NCBI GenBank assembly: GCA_008933995.1
Contig: WARS01003734.1
Coordinates: 1,820,599-1,884,598 of the forward strand
Origin: Datnioides undecimradiatus
Lineage: Eukaryota > Chordata > Actinopteri > Lobotiformes > Datnioididae
Length of the DNA: 64,000 nucleotides
Reading direction: 5' to 3'
How positions within the stretch are numbered: the first letter of the stretch is position 1; each line of letters starts with the position of its first letter. This document shows positions 1 through 11,930 of this stretch, piece after piece. The position numbers and the translations under genes were made by a program. The notes beneath the pieces were generated by a model. That model did not search any database. It was not told where the DNA came from and worked only from the letters and a program-made list of their open reading frames with translations.

Positions 1-599
1 TGACTTTATCAGTTTGAGTTCGTTCAAAACATAAAAACAGGACAGAGGAAATTAAATCAGGGCTTTGATTTATGAGCTCTGACTGCACATCTCACTCGGT
101 TATGAGGTGGAGGATGGGCTGCACGATGGGACCTGCCATCTCTTTCTGCTCACACATTCAAATACAAACCCCATCCGGAAGAAGAGCTTCACTCCTTGGC
201 CTTTCCTTTCTCATTCAAAATGAATTGTTAGGCAGCCTTTGTGGCTCCGGTACAGTATTAGACATAAGTAAGGGTCACTGATTCAGCACAATTGGAATTT
301 GAGTTGTGCCAGTCTGGCAGGTTGTTTAATTACCTGAGCTGTTGACCTGCTGGGCCAGTGGAGCCTGTGCTGTGCTTCGGTTAAAAGAAACAGCCTCGTA
401 AACACAGTGGGATTTTTGTCATACTTAACTGGAGAAGGAAGATTTTGCAAGAGCTGAAAGGATTTATTTATTAATTGCGTACTAAATTGATGGAAAATAT
501 GAACTACTTTGACGATTGAGAGCAAAAACACAAAGTTAAATGTTTCAGGTTTTTAAAGAAGCCAAGGTGCACATGTAAAACTTTTTGTATTTACAAAAA
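1..599. other. Intergenic, nothing recognised
   Basis: No open reading frame here has supporting splice sites or a recognisable protein. The sequence is unremarkable and moderately AT-rich. It runs directly into the tandem array that follows. Confidence 0.5.
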
Positions 600-1510
600 T
601 GTATTTAAAATATTATCATAACTATGTGAATATTATATGAACACTAGAGGCAGCAGTGTGGCTCTATGATCTCCTTGTTCTTCTACAACTACACATTGCT
701 CCGTGTCACTGATCATGAAGATGACTGAACTCTATAGACTATAAAGGCTACAATACAAAAGTATAGATTTCAGTATATATATTGTATAGTTTATAGAACA
801 TTATAGGTACACTACATGCACCAGCGTGTCTCTATGATTCCCTCATTCTTCTATGGCTACATAGTACTACTTGTCACTTTGATTATAAAGGTGAATCTAC
901 AGTACATTAACTACAATATAGCAAAACGTGTAGTATAAATAGTACAGGATATAGTTTAGAGAATATAAGAATATTAGAGGCAGCAGTATCGCTCTATGAT
1001 CCTCTGGCTTGTCTATGACTACATGTTGCCACTTGTCACCTTTAGCATCAGTGTATAGGCTACAATATAGTTTGAAAATATGTATTTATGGTATATTGTT
1101 TAGCAATATTACAGGAGTAATACAGGCAGCTGTGTGTCTCTATGATCCTCTGGCTTGTCTTTGACTACATGTTACTGCTGTTCACTTTGATCATGAAGGA
1201 GACTATTCTAAAGGGTATGTAGGTTACAACAAGGTATAGGTTTGAGTATTTATGGTATGTAGTTAAGAGACTATTATAGGAATACTACAGGCAGCAGTGT
1301 GTCTCTATGATCCTCAACCTCTTCTGCATCTATACATTGCTCCTTGTCACTTTGAACATGGAAGTGTATCTACTTAATAAAGAATATATAATAAGCCACA
1401 ATGTAGAATAGAATAAAGCATTTATAGTATATTCTTTAGGGAATATTATAGGAATACTACAGGCAGCAGTGTGTCTCTATGATCTATCATCCTTTATATC
1501 CTTTATGTAT
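600..1510. repeat. Tandem array, about six ~165-bp units
   Basis: Diverged copies of one unit follow each other. The most conserved core reads AGGCAGCAGTGTGTCTCTAT followed by GATCCTC. It recurs near 648, 817, 978, 1124, 1289 and 1461, giving periods of 169, 161, 146, 165 and 172 bp. Between cores, each unit repeats a TTGTCACTTTGA-like segment, a GGCTACAATATAG-like segment and a TTTAGAGAATAT-like segment. The array has minisatellite or small-satellite architecture and no coding capacity. The family is not one I can name. Confidence 0.85.
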
Positions 1511-3643
1511 ATTAACAAGAGAATATTGTAGAACTGAGATTAATTCGATTTAGTGCAATTACAAAGCTGCATGCAATTTCAGCACCACAGATAGCATCAT
1601 GGATTTACCAATACACAGCTCGGTTAGGATATTGATATTTCAGAGCCGTTGTCGGTGTCATAGATCAATCGGATATGTGAGACAGACAAGACTGACATAT
1701 TCAAATAAAAGCCCCTCTGCCCCTGCAATCTCTGTGGTGTTTGGTGATGGAAAGGGCGCACGGCGACTAACAAGCAGGATGCATTTTGGTGATGTTGCTG
1801 GGGGATGGCATCCCATCCCTCAAATCGCCTACTGGTGCCAGTGAAAATGTTCCCGCTGAGATAACAAAACCAGAGAGATTATTTCTGCCCCATGAGCAGC
1901 TCTCTCCTCCAAAATGTTTGTAGAGCTAAAACTCGTCACAGACACAGCTGTGGCCTTCACAATGTGTGTGTGTGGACGAGTCTCCCTGTGCGGCGGCCTG
2001 CAGCTCGGCCCTCCGGTGGGGGCTCGGCGGTCGGCTCCCACAGCACTCATGGAGCTGTGGAGCACATCAAAGCAGCGAGGCTTTAACTGGCTCAGCCTCC
2101 AGCAGCATCTGGGAACACTGGGGCTTTGTGCCTGCACGCACGGCGGCACATCACTGGGCGCTCTCCCTGTAATGCCAAACCATATCTGCCGCTGTGAACC
2201 CCATGCTATGGGTATGTAATGTTACCCCTTTTGTCCGTTTGAATCTCCCAGCTCGCCTTCTTCTTCTTCTTCTTCTCTGCACTGTTAATGCGTGATCCCT
2301 GTCTGTTGGGTGGCTGCATGTGCACATGCATCAAAGAGAGACATCTAAGTGTCCATCATCAACATCTGCAGCTAACTGCTGTTTAATTATCAAAAATCAC
2401 TTTTCTGATTGAAAAAGCATATATTTGACAAGTTTTGAGAAGCCCAAGGTGTCGTCTTCAAGTGTTTATTCCAACAAAAATCCAAAACCTTAAGATAAAT
2501 TTACTTTTTCATTGTTTCATTTAAGTCTTTCCACCAATTTTGCTGTCTGCGCACTTATAAGCTGTAGCTAGCTTGCTAATGAGGCTAACCTTAGCTGCTT
2601 GAACAGGTCATCTCAAGTTGCTGCATGCATGATGTCAACCTTAAACACTGGGAAACCTTAAGGGTAATGTCTTAAAATGCTGTTTTCTTCAAACAAAAGA
2701 CTCAAATCTGACAATTATCAGTTTTCAGTAAATCAAAGCAGCAAATCGTCTCATTTGAGAGGTGAAATCTGATTATTGTGCAAGATATTTTTTACCATTT
2801 TTTTGTGTGAAAAATACCTTAATTGAGTAATTTGGTATCAAAACAGTTGCAGGTTATTGTTCGCGCTCATCATTTCAGCTATGAAAGCGCTGACAGCATC
2901 ATCTCTGCAGCCCAAATGCTTTTTGATGCTGCGCTGACAGTTCCCATCAATTAAAATAAATGAATAGATAAATAAAAATCAATGTTTTAAAGCTTCTACA
3001 GCGAAATCCTCCCACTCAACAGTCACAGAGAGCTGATGTCGGTGTCAGTTACACTGTTTACAGTCTGGGAGACATGGAAAACCAGCCACAAACTGCAGCA
3101 CAAAGACATGAAAGCGTGAATCAGCTCTGCAGACACAAAGCATGCATTATATCCAGCACAGCGTGCGGCACATGTGAAGCCAGGTAGTGTCGGAGTCGGT
3201 GCACGTGAGCACGGGGAAATATGATGATCATGTGCGTGTAGAGATGGTAGCAGGTGTGATCGATACATTTCCGAAGGCTGCTGACAGATTCAGACGTACA
3301 GATGTGCAGCTGGGACACAAAAGCTTCAAACAGCATCTGTATTGTTCCGCTCAGTCACTGTTTGGTCACATGATGCATGTTTAACTTTTGTGTCCTGTGT
3401 TGGAATTTAAAATGTGTTTTTTTTAAATTGGTTTAAAGAAAACTGTTAAAATAAAGATAATGTACAATGCCGGCGTGTAAACACAACAGAGGTCCAGTGC
3501 GATTGCTTGATTTGCAACAGAGCAGCACAAAGACGCACAGGACTTAGATGAGGCTGTCGGTGAATGCAACGCGCAATCTGAATAACAGTTTTAATACACA
3601 AAGGAGCGATTACTGAGACTGCTAATTAAACATTTGAGCTTAC
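1511..3643. other. Intergenic; GC-rich block and short TTC tract
   Basis: A GC-richer block lies at about 1960-2160. Several frames stay open there on both strands, which is more likely a composition effect than a gene. A (TTC)n tract sits at 2257-2276. If the exon-like block at 3644-3890 is a real first exon, this stretch would be the start of its first intron. I found no matching downstream exon. Confidence 0.4.
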
Positions 3644-3890
3644 CTTTCAAAATGCGCTGCATGCAATATCTGTCAGTCCATCCAGACAACAGCGGACTCT
3701 TTAGCTACGTGAGGAAACGCCGCAGGTCCTTGAATTGTGTTCTGTTTGTGTTCTCGTTTTATTTCTTCTTCGCGGTGCAGAAGTGAAGCGGAGATCTTCG
3801 GCTGTCCGCACCGCCGCTGTCTATCACAGCCTCCCCGGCACTGACCACTGCTGGAGCCGCTTTCTATTGTCTCCGCACTCCGCAGGAGGA
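3644..3890 (-). other. Candidate first exon of a minus-strand gene
   Basis: Read on the minus strand, a CpG-rich block ends in a strong splice donor, GAAAG|GTAAGC, with the exon edge at 3644. The upstream edge at about 3890 is a guess set by the promoter motifs just beyond it. A late ATG gives only Met-Gln-Arg-Ile-Leu-Lys before the donor, so the exon may be mostly or wholly 5'UTR. No downstream exon was found between here and position 1, so any gene would continue out of the window. An 80-codon minus-strand frame overlaps the block but looks non-coding. Confidence 0.4.
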
Positions 3891-3905
3891 CCCGCCCACC
3901 ACCGC

Positions 3906-3919
3906 TGACGTCCAATCAG
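3906..3919 (-). promoter_or_regulatory. CCAAT box abutting a CRE half-site
   Basis: TGACGT and CCAATCAG lie directly side by side. On the minus strand this reads CTGATTGG then ACGTCA, an inverted CCAAT (NF-Y type) box next to a CREB/ATF half-site. It sits just upstream of the exon-like block ending at 3644. That spacing fits a CpG-type vertebrate core promoter firing leftward. Confidence 0.45.
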
Positions 3920-3959
3920 AGCGCAGAGCGGCGGTGCGCTCCTCTGCGACGGTGCTACC

Positions 3960-6600
3960 TTCAATGTTTATAGGAATTTACCCCATCTACTAGTTTACTG
4001 AAATATTTTGTATGTGCATAGAGAAAGAGACCGATCTGAGAGTGATTATAGGTTTAGATTAGAAATGACTGGGGTTAATTAAAAGTATAAGATTATTCAA
4101 AAATAATGACCTTAATTAATAAAACAGCTTTGAAAACAACGTCAGACCACGATTAAAACATAACAGGAAAGCAAATTTTACATCAGACGATTTAATTATA
4201 AAAAATATAAACTAAGTAAAAGAAATAATATCTGGTGAAACTACGATGTTTTACTCAGTCCATATTGCAGGAGGCAAATTAGGCTAATGAAGCTAGTAAA
4301 TACCCCAGACAACATATTTCAGTATCATGTCCTAGTTCAAGACAGAAAGGTGGTTTGTTTTCATGGATTACCAAGGCCGTGAATGCAGCACGAGCAGAGG
4401 CAGAAAGCGAGAGCACAGCATGTACCGGCTGCACCGCGCAGCTGTGAGTGACTCAGTTGCACATTTAAGATCGATGGTCCAACATGAGTGTGTGTTTGCG
4501 GCCCGAGGGAGTGAATGGAAAGGTGTGAGTGACGTCACAAGCCGGCTCGTGTTAAAGTGTGTGTCTGTGTTGTTGTTGTTGTTTTTATTGTGCTAAATAA
4601 AAAGTGGTGACAGCTGCCTGGGTCAGAAATGCACAGAGACCCGAGTGTGTGCGCTTTTTACTTGAATGACCTCGTGACGCTGCGGTTTGCTGCGTATTGA
4701 TTTGTGTCTGCGGTGCGAAGCCTAATGATCGTTGGGATTATGCTGCAGTTTATGTGGTTGAAGGCTGCCACGTTGGTGTGCAGCGGCTGAACTCTGATTG
4801 TGGTCATGATACTTTGCTGTAAAAGTATTTTGGTGTGTTTCCATCAGCCTGAAGAATAAATTAAGTTATTCTTCTGACTTTTTTCTGACTTTTATTTTCT
4901 GATTTTGGACTTTTTTGTGTTATAATAAATCATTTTTCCTCCTTGTGCTACAGTAAAATACAGCACTGCTCCTCATCATACTAAAACCTCAGATCCACTG
5001 GTTCTCAAAGTGTTTATATTTATATAAAGACAGAATCAATGTTTTGGTAATATGGTTTCATTCACTTTCTGTATTAAAATGCCTAAAACCTTAAATCTTA
5101 TGATGTGATTTGTGAACTGACTGCTCTAATCTCTGATGAAGCACCTGAAGTACACAACTGGCTCATTTTAAGGTGTTTTAAAGGAGCATTTTTATATAAA
5201 ACTGTGAGTTCTCAACACCATGTAGTATTTCTGTGTCCCAGCCGCGCTGATTGTGTCTCAGCTGGCGAGTTTTCAGGTTGTCTGTCTCATTCCTGTGAAC
5301 ACAAAATCCCACAGGAGCGTCTCCCTTCACATTCAGCCCAAACATGCAGTTCAGCTCAAGACTGAACTGATTAGAGTTTAGTTGTTGCAGGTCAAAGGTC
5401 AGAGTCGCTTCACAAAACACATTTTGGGCCAAATTATGACAGAATTTCACAGAAATGTCCGACGGGATGTTAACTGCATTATGATTGGCTGATGGAGGCC
5501 AGGCATTAAATCTAACTTTAGCCACAGTGACACAATGCTGAACTCTGTAAGTGTGATGCCATCTTTGACCCAGCTTACACAGTGAATCAAGTCTTAACTC
5601 GTAAGTTCATTATTTATAAATAAATCCCGATGGCTTGGATGAATCTCAGCTGTGTCCATTGAGCACACATGTAATGGTGTGATGTATGTTTTGTTATTTT
5701 GACCCTTCTGTTGTCAGTAATACTGAACTTAGGAACATAGTGTTTTCCCAGATGATGTAATAATCAAATAGGTTTATCTTGAGCACCTTAGTTACAGTGA
5801 GATTCTCATTTTCATTGTAAAGTTTGTCATTGTCTTTATTTAAATTTGATACTCTAAATACTACAATACCCATGAGCCTCTGGTGTCATTACTATGAATA
5901 AGAAGCCAGTTGAAAGACAAATTGTTTACTTAGTCTGATCATCTTCAGCTCAGGTGCTTAAGGTGTCATAGCCATAATCACAGTAAGCAGACGACAGCTG
6001 TAATCACAGCAGCATCAACTCGTATCGCTACAGAGAACATACTTAACGCCTCCACAAACATTTTAACATTAGCTGCAGCTCCTGCTGAGGGTGCACCCAC
6101 TCACCCCCTGGTCCCGACCAGCCGCCATAAAAATATTATATTATTCATCCCCGCTGTGTGCTGCTGTCAAAGCTCAGCCTTCCTCTATGAATCAGAGGGA
6201 ACAGAAAACTTAATGAAAGGTAATGAAAAAACTCCCACTGTGACCTTTCAAGAGCTCAGATACACAGAAGAAGACGGACGCCAGAAATGAGAGCATTAGA
6301 AACAGAGCAGAAAATATTAAGATGTTTAGAAATTTTAAGGGATTTAAGAGATTAACAATGATAAATGACTGTGGATCAGGTCAAATATGCTTTTTATGCC
6401 TGGTTACAAAACAACAAGTTTGTCCCTTGAGCAAACTATTTCCTTTAGCTTCTATTAAACTTAAAAAAGGGTTAATGAAAAAAGCAAAATATTGAAAAAT
6501 GCCCTTAATATTTGCAAAAAAACTTTTTTAAAAGTATAAAATAATTTTTTAAAGAGGGTTTGGGTTCCTTAACATTTGGAAAATGGTTGCTAAGGGCTTT
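3960..6600. other. Intergenic, no gene seen
   Basis: Apart from the AP-1/CRE pair there is nothing I can assign. Reading frames are short, lack usable splice sites and show no protein-like composition. The sequence becomes strongly AT-rich toward the array that starts near 6620. Confidence 0.4.
4449..4537. promoter_or_regulatory. AP-1 site and full CRE
   Basis: A consensus AP-1 site, TGACTCA, lies at 4449-4455. A full palindromic CRE, TGACGTCA, lies at 4530-4537. Both are in a slightly GC-richer stretch about 0.6 kb from the CCAAT/CRE promoter block, so they could be distal elements of the same regulatory region. Short motifs like these also occur by chance. Confidence 0.3.
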
Positions 6601-6619
6601 TTAACAATGACTCAGCCTA

Positions 6620-7085
6620 ATTAAGGGAGAACAGAGATTTTCCTTAAAACAAGCAAAAAGAACATCTTAAGTGATTTTAAGATTTTAAGCATTTTTTTCT
6701 AAAGCATCCCTTAAAAAACGTTTTCCCTTAAAGTGTGCAAAGAAAATCTTATAGTAATATTATGACTTTAAGCACTTTTGTTCTAAGGCATCCTTAATGA
6801 AAGGGATTTTCTTTTAAAACTTCCAAAGAAAACCCTTAAGGTGAATTTATGGTTTTTTTTCTAAGGTATCCTTAAACCAAAGAGTTCTCCCCTTAAATGT
6901 GCAAAGAAAACCCTTAAAGTAATTTTATGTTTTTATGCATTTTTTCCTAAAGTATTCTTAATCAAGGGGTTTTCCCCTTAAAACATAGAAATACAAACCT
7001 TGAAGTGAACCTTTATGATTTGAATGCATCTTTAATCAAAGGGTCCTTTCCCTTAAATCTTGCAAAGAAAGCCCTCAGGCTGTGT
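6620..7085. repeat. Tandem array, ~80-bp AT-rich unit
   Basis: A unit containing CAAAGAAAACCCTTAA, then TTTTATG, then TTTTTTCTAAGGTATCCTTAA recurs about six times. Anchor positions are near 6650, 6738, 6824, 6902, 6983 and 7062, so the period is 78-88 bp. Runs of CCCTTAAA and TTTTCCCC alternate in a regular way. Copies are diverged and the array shades into similar AT-rich sequence upstream to about 6460. The frame at 7005-7352 crossing its end is not a gene. Confidence 0.8.
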
Positions 7086-7189
7086 CTTAAAGAGTTTAAA
7101 CATGTGGGTTTTCTTTTTAAAGTCATGAGTCATGAGAATGAAAGCAAAGAACAGTTCTCTCTCCGAATACAAACCTCAAAACTTTATTC

Positions 7190-7312
7190 CTTTTTATTCA
7201 TTTATACTGAAATGTATTTTATACTGAAATGTATTTTATTCATTTATACTATAAATGTATTTATAAATGTATTTTATAAATGTATTTTATTCATTTATAC
7301 TGAAATGTGTTT
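7190..7312. repeat. Short AT-rich tandem repeat
   Basis: Copies of TTTATACTGAAATGTATTTT and TATAAATGTATTTT alternate with TATTCATT in a short, imperfect array. It lies about 100 bp after the ~80-bp array. Confidence 0.7.
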
Positions 7313-10300
7313 TGGGTTAAAGGTCATGGTTGCAGCCGCCCGTGCAGAGTGAATGAATTGATAATTGCTTGATAATCAGCAGGTGTCAGAGAGGCAGACG
7401 TCTCCAGGTGAGCATCAAAGCTTCAGGACGAATGCGAGCGGAATAAAGAGCGGCACCATCGACCTGCTGCGGTTTGATTATTCTGCGAGGGTCGTCACCG
7501 GCGATGGCAGAAACGTGATGTCAGAGGATCATTTCAATCCTGAGTCATCGGAGTAGATTGTTATTCTGCAGATGAGGGAGATCGTCTCAGGAGGAGCGAC
7601 TTTAGAGCCGGGACGAAGGAAAACAAGCAGCACACACAGCTGAACGAATCCAGAGTCGATCAGTCTGTTTCCACCACAAACATCTCAGATTTCTCACATT
7701 TTAAAGGTTTCTATACGAAGCAGATGGAGTGGTTCCCTTTACAGTGGCTCCTTTAAAACACTGACAAGCTGACAACACCTTAAATCAGACCGGGAGGTGG
7801 TCGGTGTTTGTGTATTTCTCCAGGGACAAGTGTGTCCGCAGGGTTAGTCAATATGGGCGACTGAAGGTGTGAGGACACAGACAAAGACAGGAACAGTTTG
7901 ACATTTATTCGCTTTCCTCATGAGGATTAGATGAGAAGATTAATCGTGCTCTCATGCATGTAACCTGAGCCCACACCTGGTTAGCTTAGCTTAGCATAAA
8001 TGCTGATAACAGAGGGAAACTGCTAGCCTGGGTCCAAAGGTAAGAAAACCCATATGTAAAAGCTAAAAGCTCATGAATTTGCACGTAAAGATGGTTGCTT
8101 GCTGCACAGCTGTGGGTCTTGCATGTCACCAATAACTTCCTGGAGTCTCCACTGGTTGGGATCAACAACTGCCAGCCAACAATACCCACATTGTTTCCTG
8201 TGCAACAGCAATTTCCTGTTTTCTTATTAATTGGACAGGTCAAACAGGTTTTGAGCTGTTTGGAAGTTGAATTTCTCCACCTGCTTCCTGTCACTGCGCT
8301 AAACTAGGCTAAACACATCAATATCTAATACTCCTGGTTTATTAAAAGAGTAATAATCAATACTTTTATAGTACCAGGGATCATGTGGCTGTACATATGC
8401 GAAAGGTGTTGCTCGTACAGAGAATTAGCAGCCGAATCTGCAGCTTCTCTCGTCTTTATGAAGCTCTGACGTCAGTATCAGTGTTGTTTTGGTGCAACTT
8501 TACTTTTCAGGCTGAGTCTCAGCGCACTCATATGCAAACATATGCCGCTAAAGGCAGGCGACTGATGTCACAATTGATGTCACAACCACGCTGGAAATGA
8601 GGATTACAGTAGAAAGTAGCAAGTCCAAACTCAGCTGTTGTTCCTATGATCCTGCACCTAGCCAAAGGTTAGCAGGTGTTATTCTGTATTTTGTGCAGTG
8701 TGACAGGGGCTATAATGTCGGCGCAGTTGGTGAACATGTTGGAGCATTTAGCTGCTAAAGAGTAAAAATGCCGCTCTCAGGCGTTGGTGGAGACCAAAAA
8801 CTGAGCTAAAAGAGACTAAATATTGGATTTATGTTCATCACGTGGACACAAACACAACACTGAGTGAATAAAAACGATGCTCCGTGATCGTTTCTGCGTT
8901 AATAATTTACCATTTGCTCTCATCAGCCTTTTTAAATCCTGTTTCTAGTGTTTTTCATTAAAAATGTATGAATTTTATGATAATATTTCCTGTTTTATTC
9001 AACACTATTACCACATAGTAAATTAAAGTTATTGTATCAACAAGGTTTTATTGATTGTTTCACTGTAGATTACCAACTGTTGATTATGGTTCAGTGTCGT
9101 CTAACAGGCAACTGGAAAGAAAGAGTCCAAAATACAAATTTAGGTGTTTGTTTTACTTTATATTTCTGCATCCAAATAGCCTAATATTTAATTATATAAC
9201 ACTAAATTTGCATATTAAAGCATAAAAGTGTATAAAATGTAATAATTTTCACCTTTTTTCACCGACTTTCTCCCTTTGAAGCATCTTTCTGCTCCTTTTA
9301 GACCCTTAGACCCTGCCTTTTAAATAGGTTTAATAGAAATAAAATGTTTTACATCATGTGTCACACTGGTCTGTCAGGTTTCTTCTGCTGTGTGTTACAT
9401 AACCAGTGTGTCCTCTTCAGCTCGAAGGCTGCAGATCAGAGTCTGTCCTCCCCCTTTGGACTATAAACCATGCCACTGGCCGACAGTGAAACACAAACGG
9501 TGCTGGAGGAGACGCCGGAGGAGATGGTAGTTTCTCCTATAGGAAGTCTAAGAGCAGATAATTAGTCGGCTGCTGGCTCATTATCGTAGCAAAGCGTTCG
9601 ACTGTATTGTTTGATCAAATCTCCTCGGGCAAGAATAATGAGATCCCAGGGTCGAGAGAGAAAACTCTGGGAGGAAGTTCCCGTATCTGCAGCGCAACAT
9701 CTCTTAGACGACACACACATTATCCGTCGGCAGGTGAAACCAACCTGAGAGCACTGGATTATGTTTTCATGTAAAAGTGCAGCATTAGTGATCTCAGAGG
9801 GATTTGAGCCTCACATTTGTCCTCACTCGCACTCACTTTGTTTACTGGCAGACAAAAAAAAAACAACAACAAATCCTCTGAACAGCTGGGACTCCTTCAA
9901 TCAAGGTTATCTCCCAGAATGCCATGCAAGCACCATGAATCCACTCCCCCGCCCCCACCCACCACTCCCTCGGGCTCACATCCAGTTGTTTTTAATCTGT
10001 CCAGGAGTCAGACGCAGGGGAGAGCCAGTTACTGCCCTGTCTGTTAGCTTCTCCTCTGATAACCAGACTCAATTTCGCAGCCTGATGACAATCTCTGTGA
10101 GCTCCGGCGGGGCCGACAGATCGGGCGGAAGATTGCCGCCGTTATGTAATTACGTTAAATGTTGCGTCTGCATAGTAAGAGGACCAACGCCACGGGCAAA
10201 TGCCGCAGCAGTGATTTGTCCTGGAAATGAAGCTGCTGCACTGTTACAACAACTAATATCTGCCAACAACATTTGTGACTTAATTAATTAAAACAGATAA

Positions 10301-10430
10301 TTGTGTTGTTATAATAGAATCATGCAAAGATTCACACATTAAGAATAATAATATTAATAATATTAATATTTGGTGCAGTTTATCAGTTTGGGCTTTAATC
10401 ACTTGTTGACCTGCTCTTTAAAACTGTTTG
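7313..10430. other. Intergenic with possible conserved elements
   Basis: No splice-supported gene is visible. Two stretches, about 7330-7560 and 9530-10290, are GC-richer and contain homeodomain-type cores (TAATTA, ATTAGT, TAATTAATTA). They keep long frames open without protein-like sequence, which can mark conserved non-coding DNA. A short frame at 9470 begins Met-Pro-Leu-Ala-Asp-Ser-Glu but stops after 23 codons and has no good donor. Conservation across fish cannot be judged from this sequence alone. Confidence 0.25.
7979..8050 (+). repeat. Dispersed repeat, AGCTTAGCTTAGCATAAA family
   Basis: The segment reads TTAGCTTAGCTTAGCATAAA, then a diverged stretch, then AGAGGGAAACTGCTAGCCTG and GTCCAAAGGTAA. 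The same module recurs near 19925, 28790 and 52188. I recognise it as a common dispersed element of percomorph fish genomes. It has no coding content. Confidence 0.7.
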
Positions 10431-10439
10431 CTTGGTCCA

Positions 10440-10800
10440 AACTTTGTGCATTGAACCTTTGTGCAAACTCTCATGGTCCCCAGATGATGAATCCTACAGA
10501 CTTTAATGATCTTCTGACTTTCTGCAAGAAGATTGAATCCTGATGCATTCATGATCCCCTCAGGATGAGCTACGAGAACTCTGTAATCCTGTTACTCCCT
10601 CTCTAGCGCCACCATCGGGTCAACATTTCAGTTTGTCCAGTTCTTTGACTCCTTTCAAAACTAATTGCAAGCTCAGCTGCAGCACCTGAAGCGCTAATTA
10701 GCTAATGTTAGCATGCTAACCAGCTAAGATGGCGAATACGGTATGTTGTGCGGTATCTGTGTTCAGCATTTTCATATTAGCATGTAGCAAATGGCCTCTC
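10440..10800 (+). repeat. Dispersed repeat, TTAGCATGCTAA family
   Basis: Typical parts occur in order: a GGTCCCCAGATGATGAATCC-like segment, TTTAATGATC, CCCTCAGGATGAGCT, a TAGCGCCACCATC segment, then GCTAATGTTAGCATGCTAAC (10701-10720) and AAGATGGCGAATACGGTA. This order matches other copies here (26.8, 16.6, 24.2 and 35.1 kb) and a family I know to be abundant in spiny-rayed fish. Confidence 0.75.
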
Positions 10801-11060
10801 ATTTAACAGTGCAGTGCAGCAAAATAACACAGGTTATCAGATCGATTATATGACATATTAATAGTTTAACACACCTGAATAAAATATCAAAATCACTGCA
10901 TTAAAGGCTGTTTAAACACTGTCTCATCTATCTGTCAGCATGATTTTCTGTTACCAGTGTCAGTATATTCAGTTGGATTATGCAGTAAAACTCTCCAGAC
11001 TGGCCTCTCAGCCTCTTGAGTTAAATCATCCAGTCCTACAAATCCTCCTGCATATACGGC

Positions 11061-11061
<1 letters not shown>

Positions 11062-11100
<39 letters not shown>
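11062..11100. repeat. (CTG)13 trinucleotide tract
   Basis: Thirteen uninterrupted CTG units occur, preceded by GGCC and followed by CACATGCACATGCACA. On the minus strand this is (CAG)13 and yields a poly-Gln run in one frame. No splice-supported gene covers it, so I treat it as an intergenic microsatellite. Confidence 0.95.
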
Positions 11101-11101
<1 letters not shown>

Positions 11102-11719
11102 ACATGCACATGCACAGAGGACAGAAACAAAACCAGGTGAAGGGTGTTTGGATTGTCCACAGTGAACATCTGCCATGTACTGTGTGTGCTTTTTGAGCGG
11201 TAGTGAATGCAGCCTCCCCCGCACACAGTCCACAGCACTTACAACGAATGGGAGCCCCACGTGTAGACACAACACAGCGCGGACACGTGCGCCGGAGGAA
11301 AATAAATTGCACCCTGACATCGCTCTCGCTCGCTCGGCTCTGAACACTTCCTTGACAACGGCGCTACAGAGGGAGAATATTTATTCCCATCACCACCATC
11401 ATCGCCGTCCACCACCATCACCACCACCTCCGTTTGTCTTTGACTACCTCGCTCAGTGAAGCCGGTGGTTTACAGTCGGCAATGTCATAAATATTCTAGC
11501 TTGGTCTCATGTTACAGTTTCAAGATGGGGCCGATTAAAATGATTAATGTCCTCTCTTGGCTGCAGACTAAGTCACAAGGACAACAGACGGCAGGATTAC
11601 CCAGCATCCTCTGTGACATAAATAGTGAATTAGTGCAGTAACACATGTAAATGAAAAGGGAAGCAATCGATCAATTTAAGTAAATCTGCATCAGATGATT
11701 TGTATTCAAGGACTTATGA

Positions 11720-11930
11720 GCTTTGGAGAGTGTTATGTTGACTTTTAGCCATGCTAGCAGTTTGATTTATGGTCCTCAGAGGATGAACCACGATTACTTT
11801 GGTGACCCTCTGACCAGTGTCTTTTTCATTAAATAGTTGGGTGGATTGATGTGAAATTTGGCATAAACATTCATTACCCCCTCAGGATGAATCTCAATAA
11901 GCCATTTACACGTGGCGGACATTTTTCTTT
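11720..11930 (+). repeat. Fragment of the TTAGCATGCTAA repeat family
   Basis: Contains GGTCCTCAGAGGATGAACCA, TTTGGTGACCCTCTGACC, a TAAATAGTTGGGTGGATTGA segment, and CATTCATTACCCCCTCAGGA. These are the 5' modules of the family seen at 10440 and 26800. The palindromic portion is not present in this copy. Confidence 0.65.

Noticed and set aside
1829..2219. Overlapping frames of 64-106 codons on both strands
   Set aside because: GC-rich segment with few stops on either strand; no splice sites or recognisable protein.
3673..3915. 80-codon minus-strand frame across the CCAAT/CRE promoter
   Set aside because: Runs through the promoter motifs themselves and stops before the donor; better explained as GC-rich non-coding DNA.
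9470..9541. Short frame starting Met-Pro-Leu-Ala-Asp-Ser-Glu
   Set aside because: Protein-like composition but stops after 23 codons and has only a weak GTAGTT donor; no partner exon.
9761..10291. 176-codon plus-strand frame
   Set aside because: Longest frame on the left side, but Ser/Pro/Arg mixture without domain pattern, no splice sites, and another frame is open over the same DNA.
11026..11347. Minus-strand frames with a poly-Gln or poly-Ala run
   Set aside because: Length comes from the CTG tract, which keeps all frames open. No start, splice or homology support.
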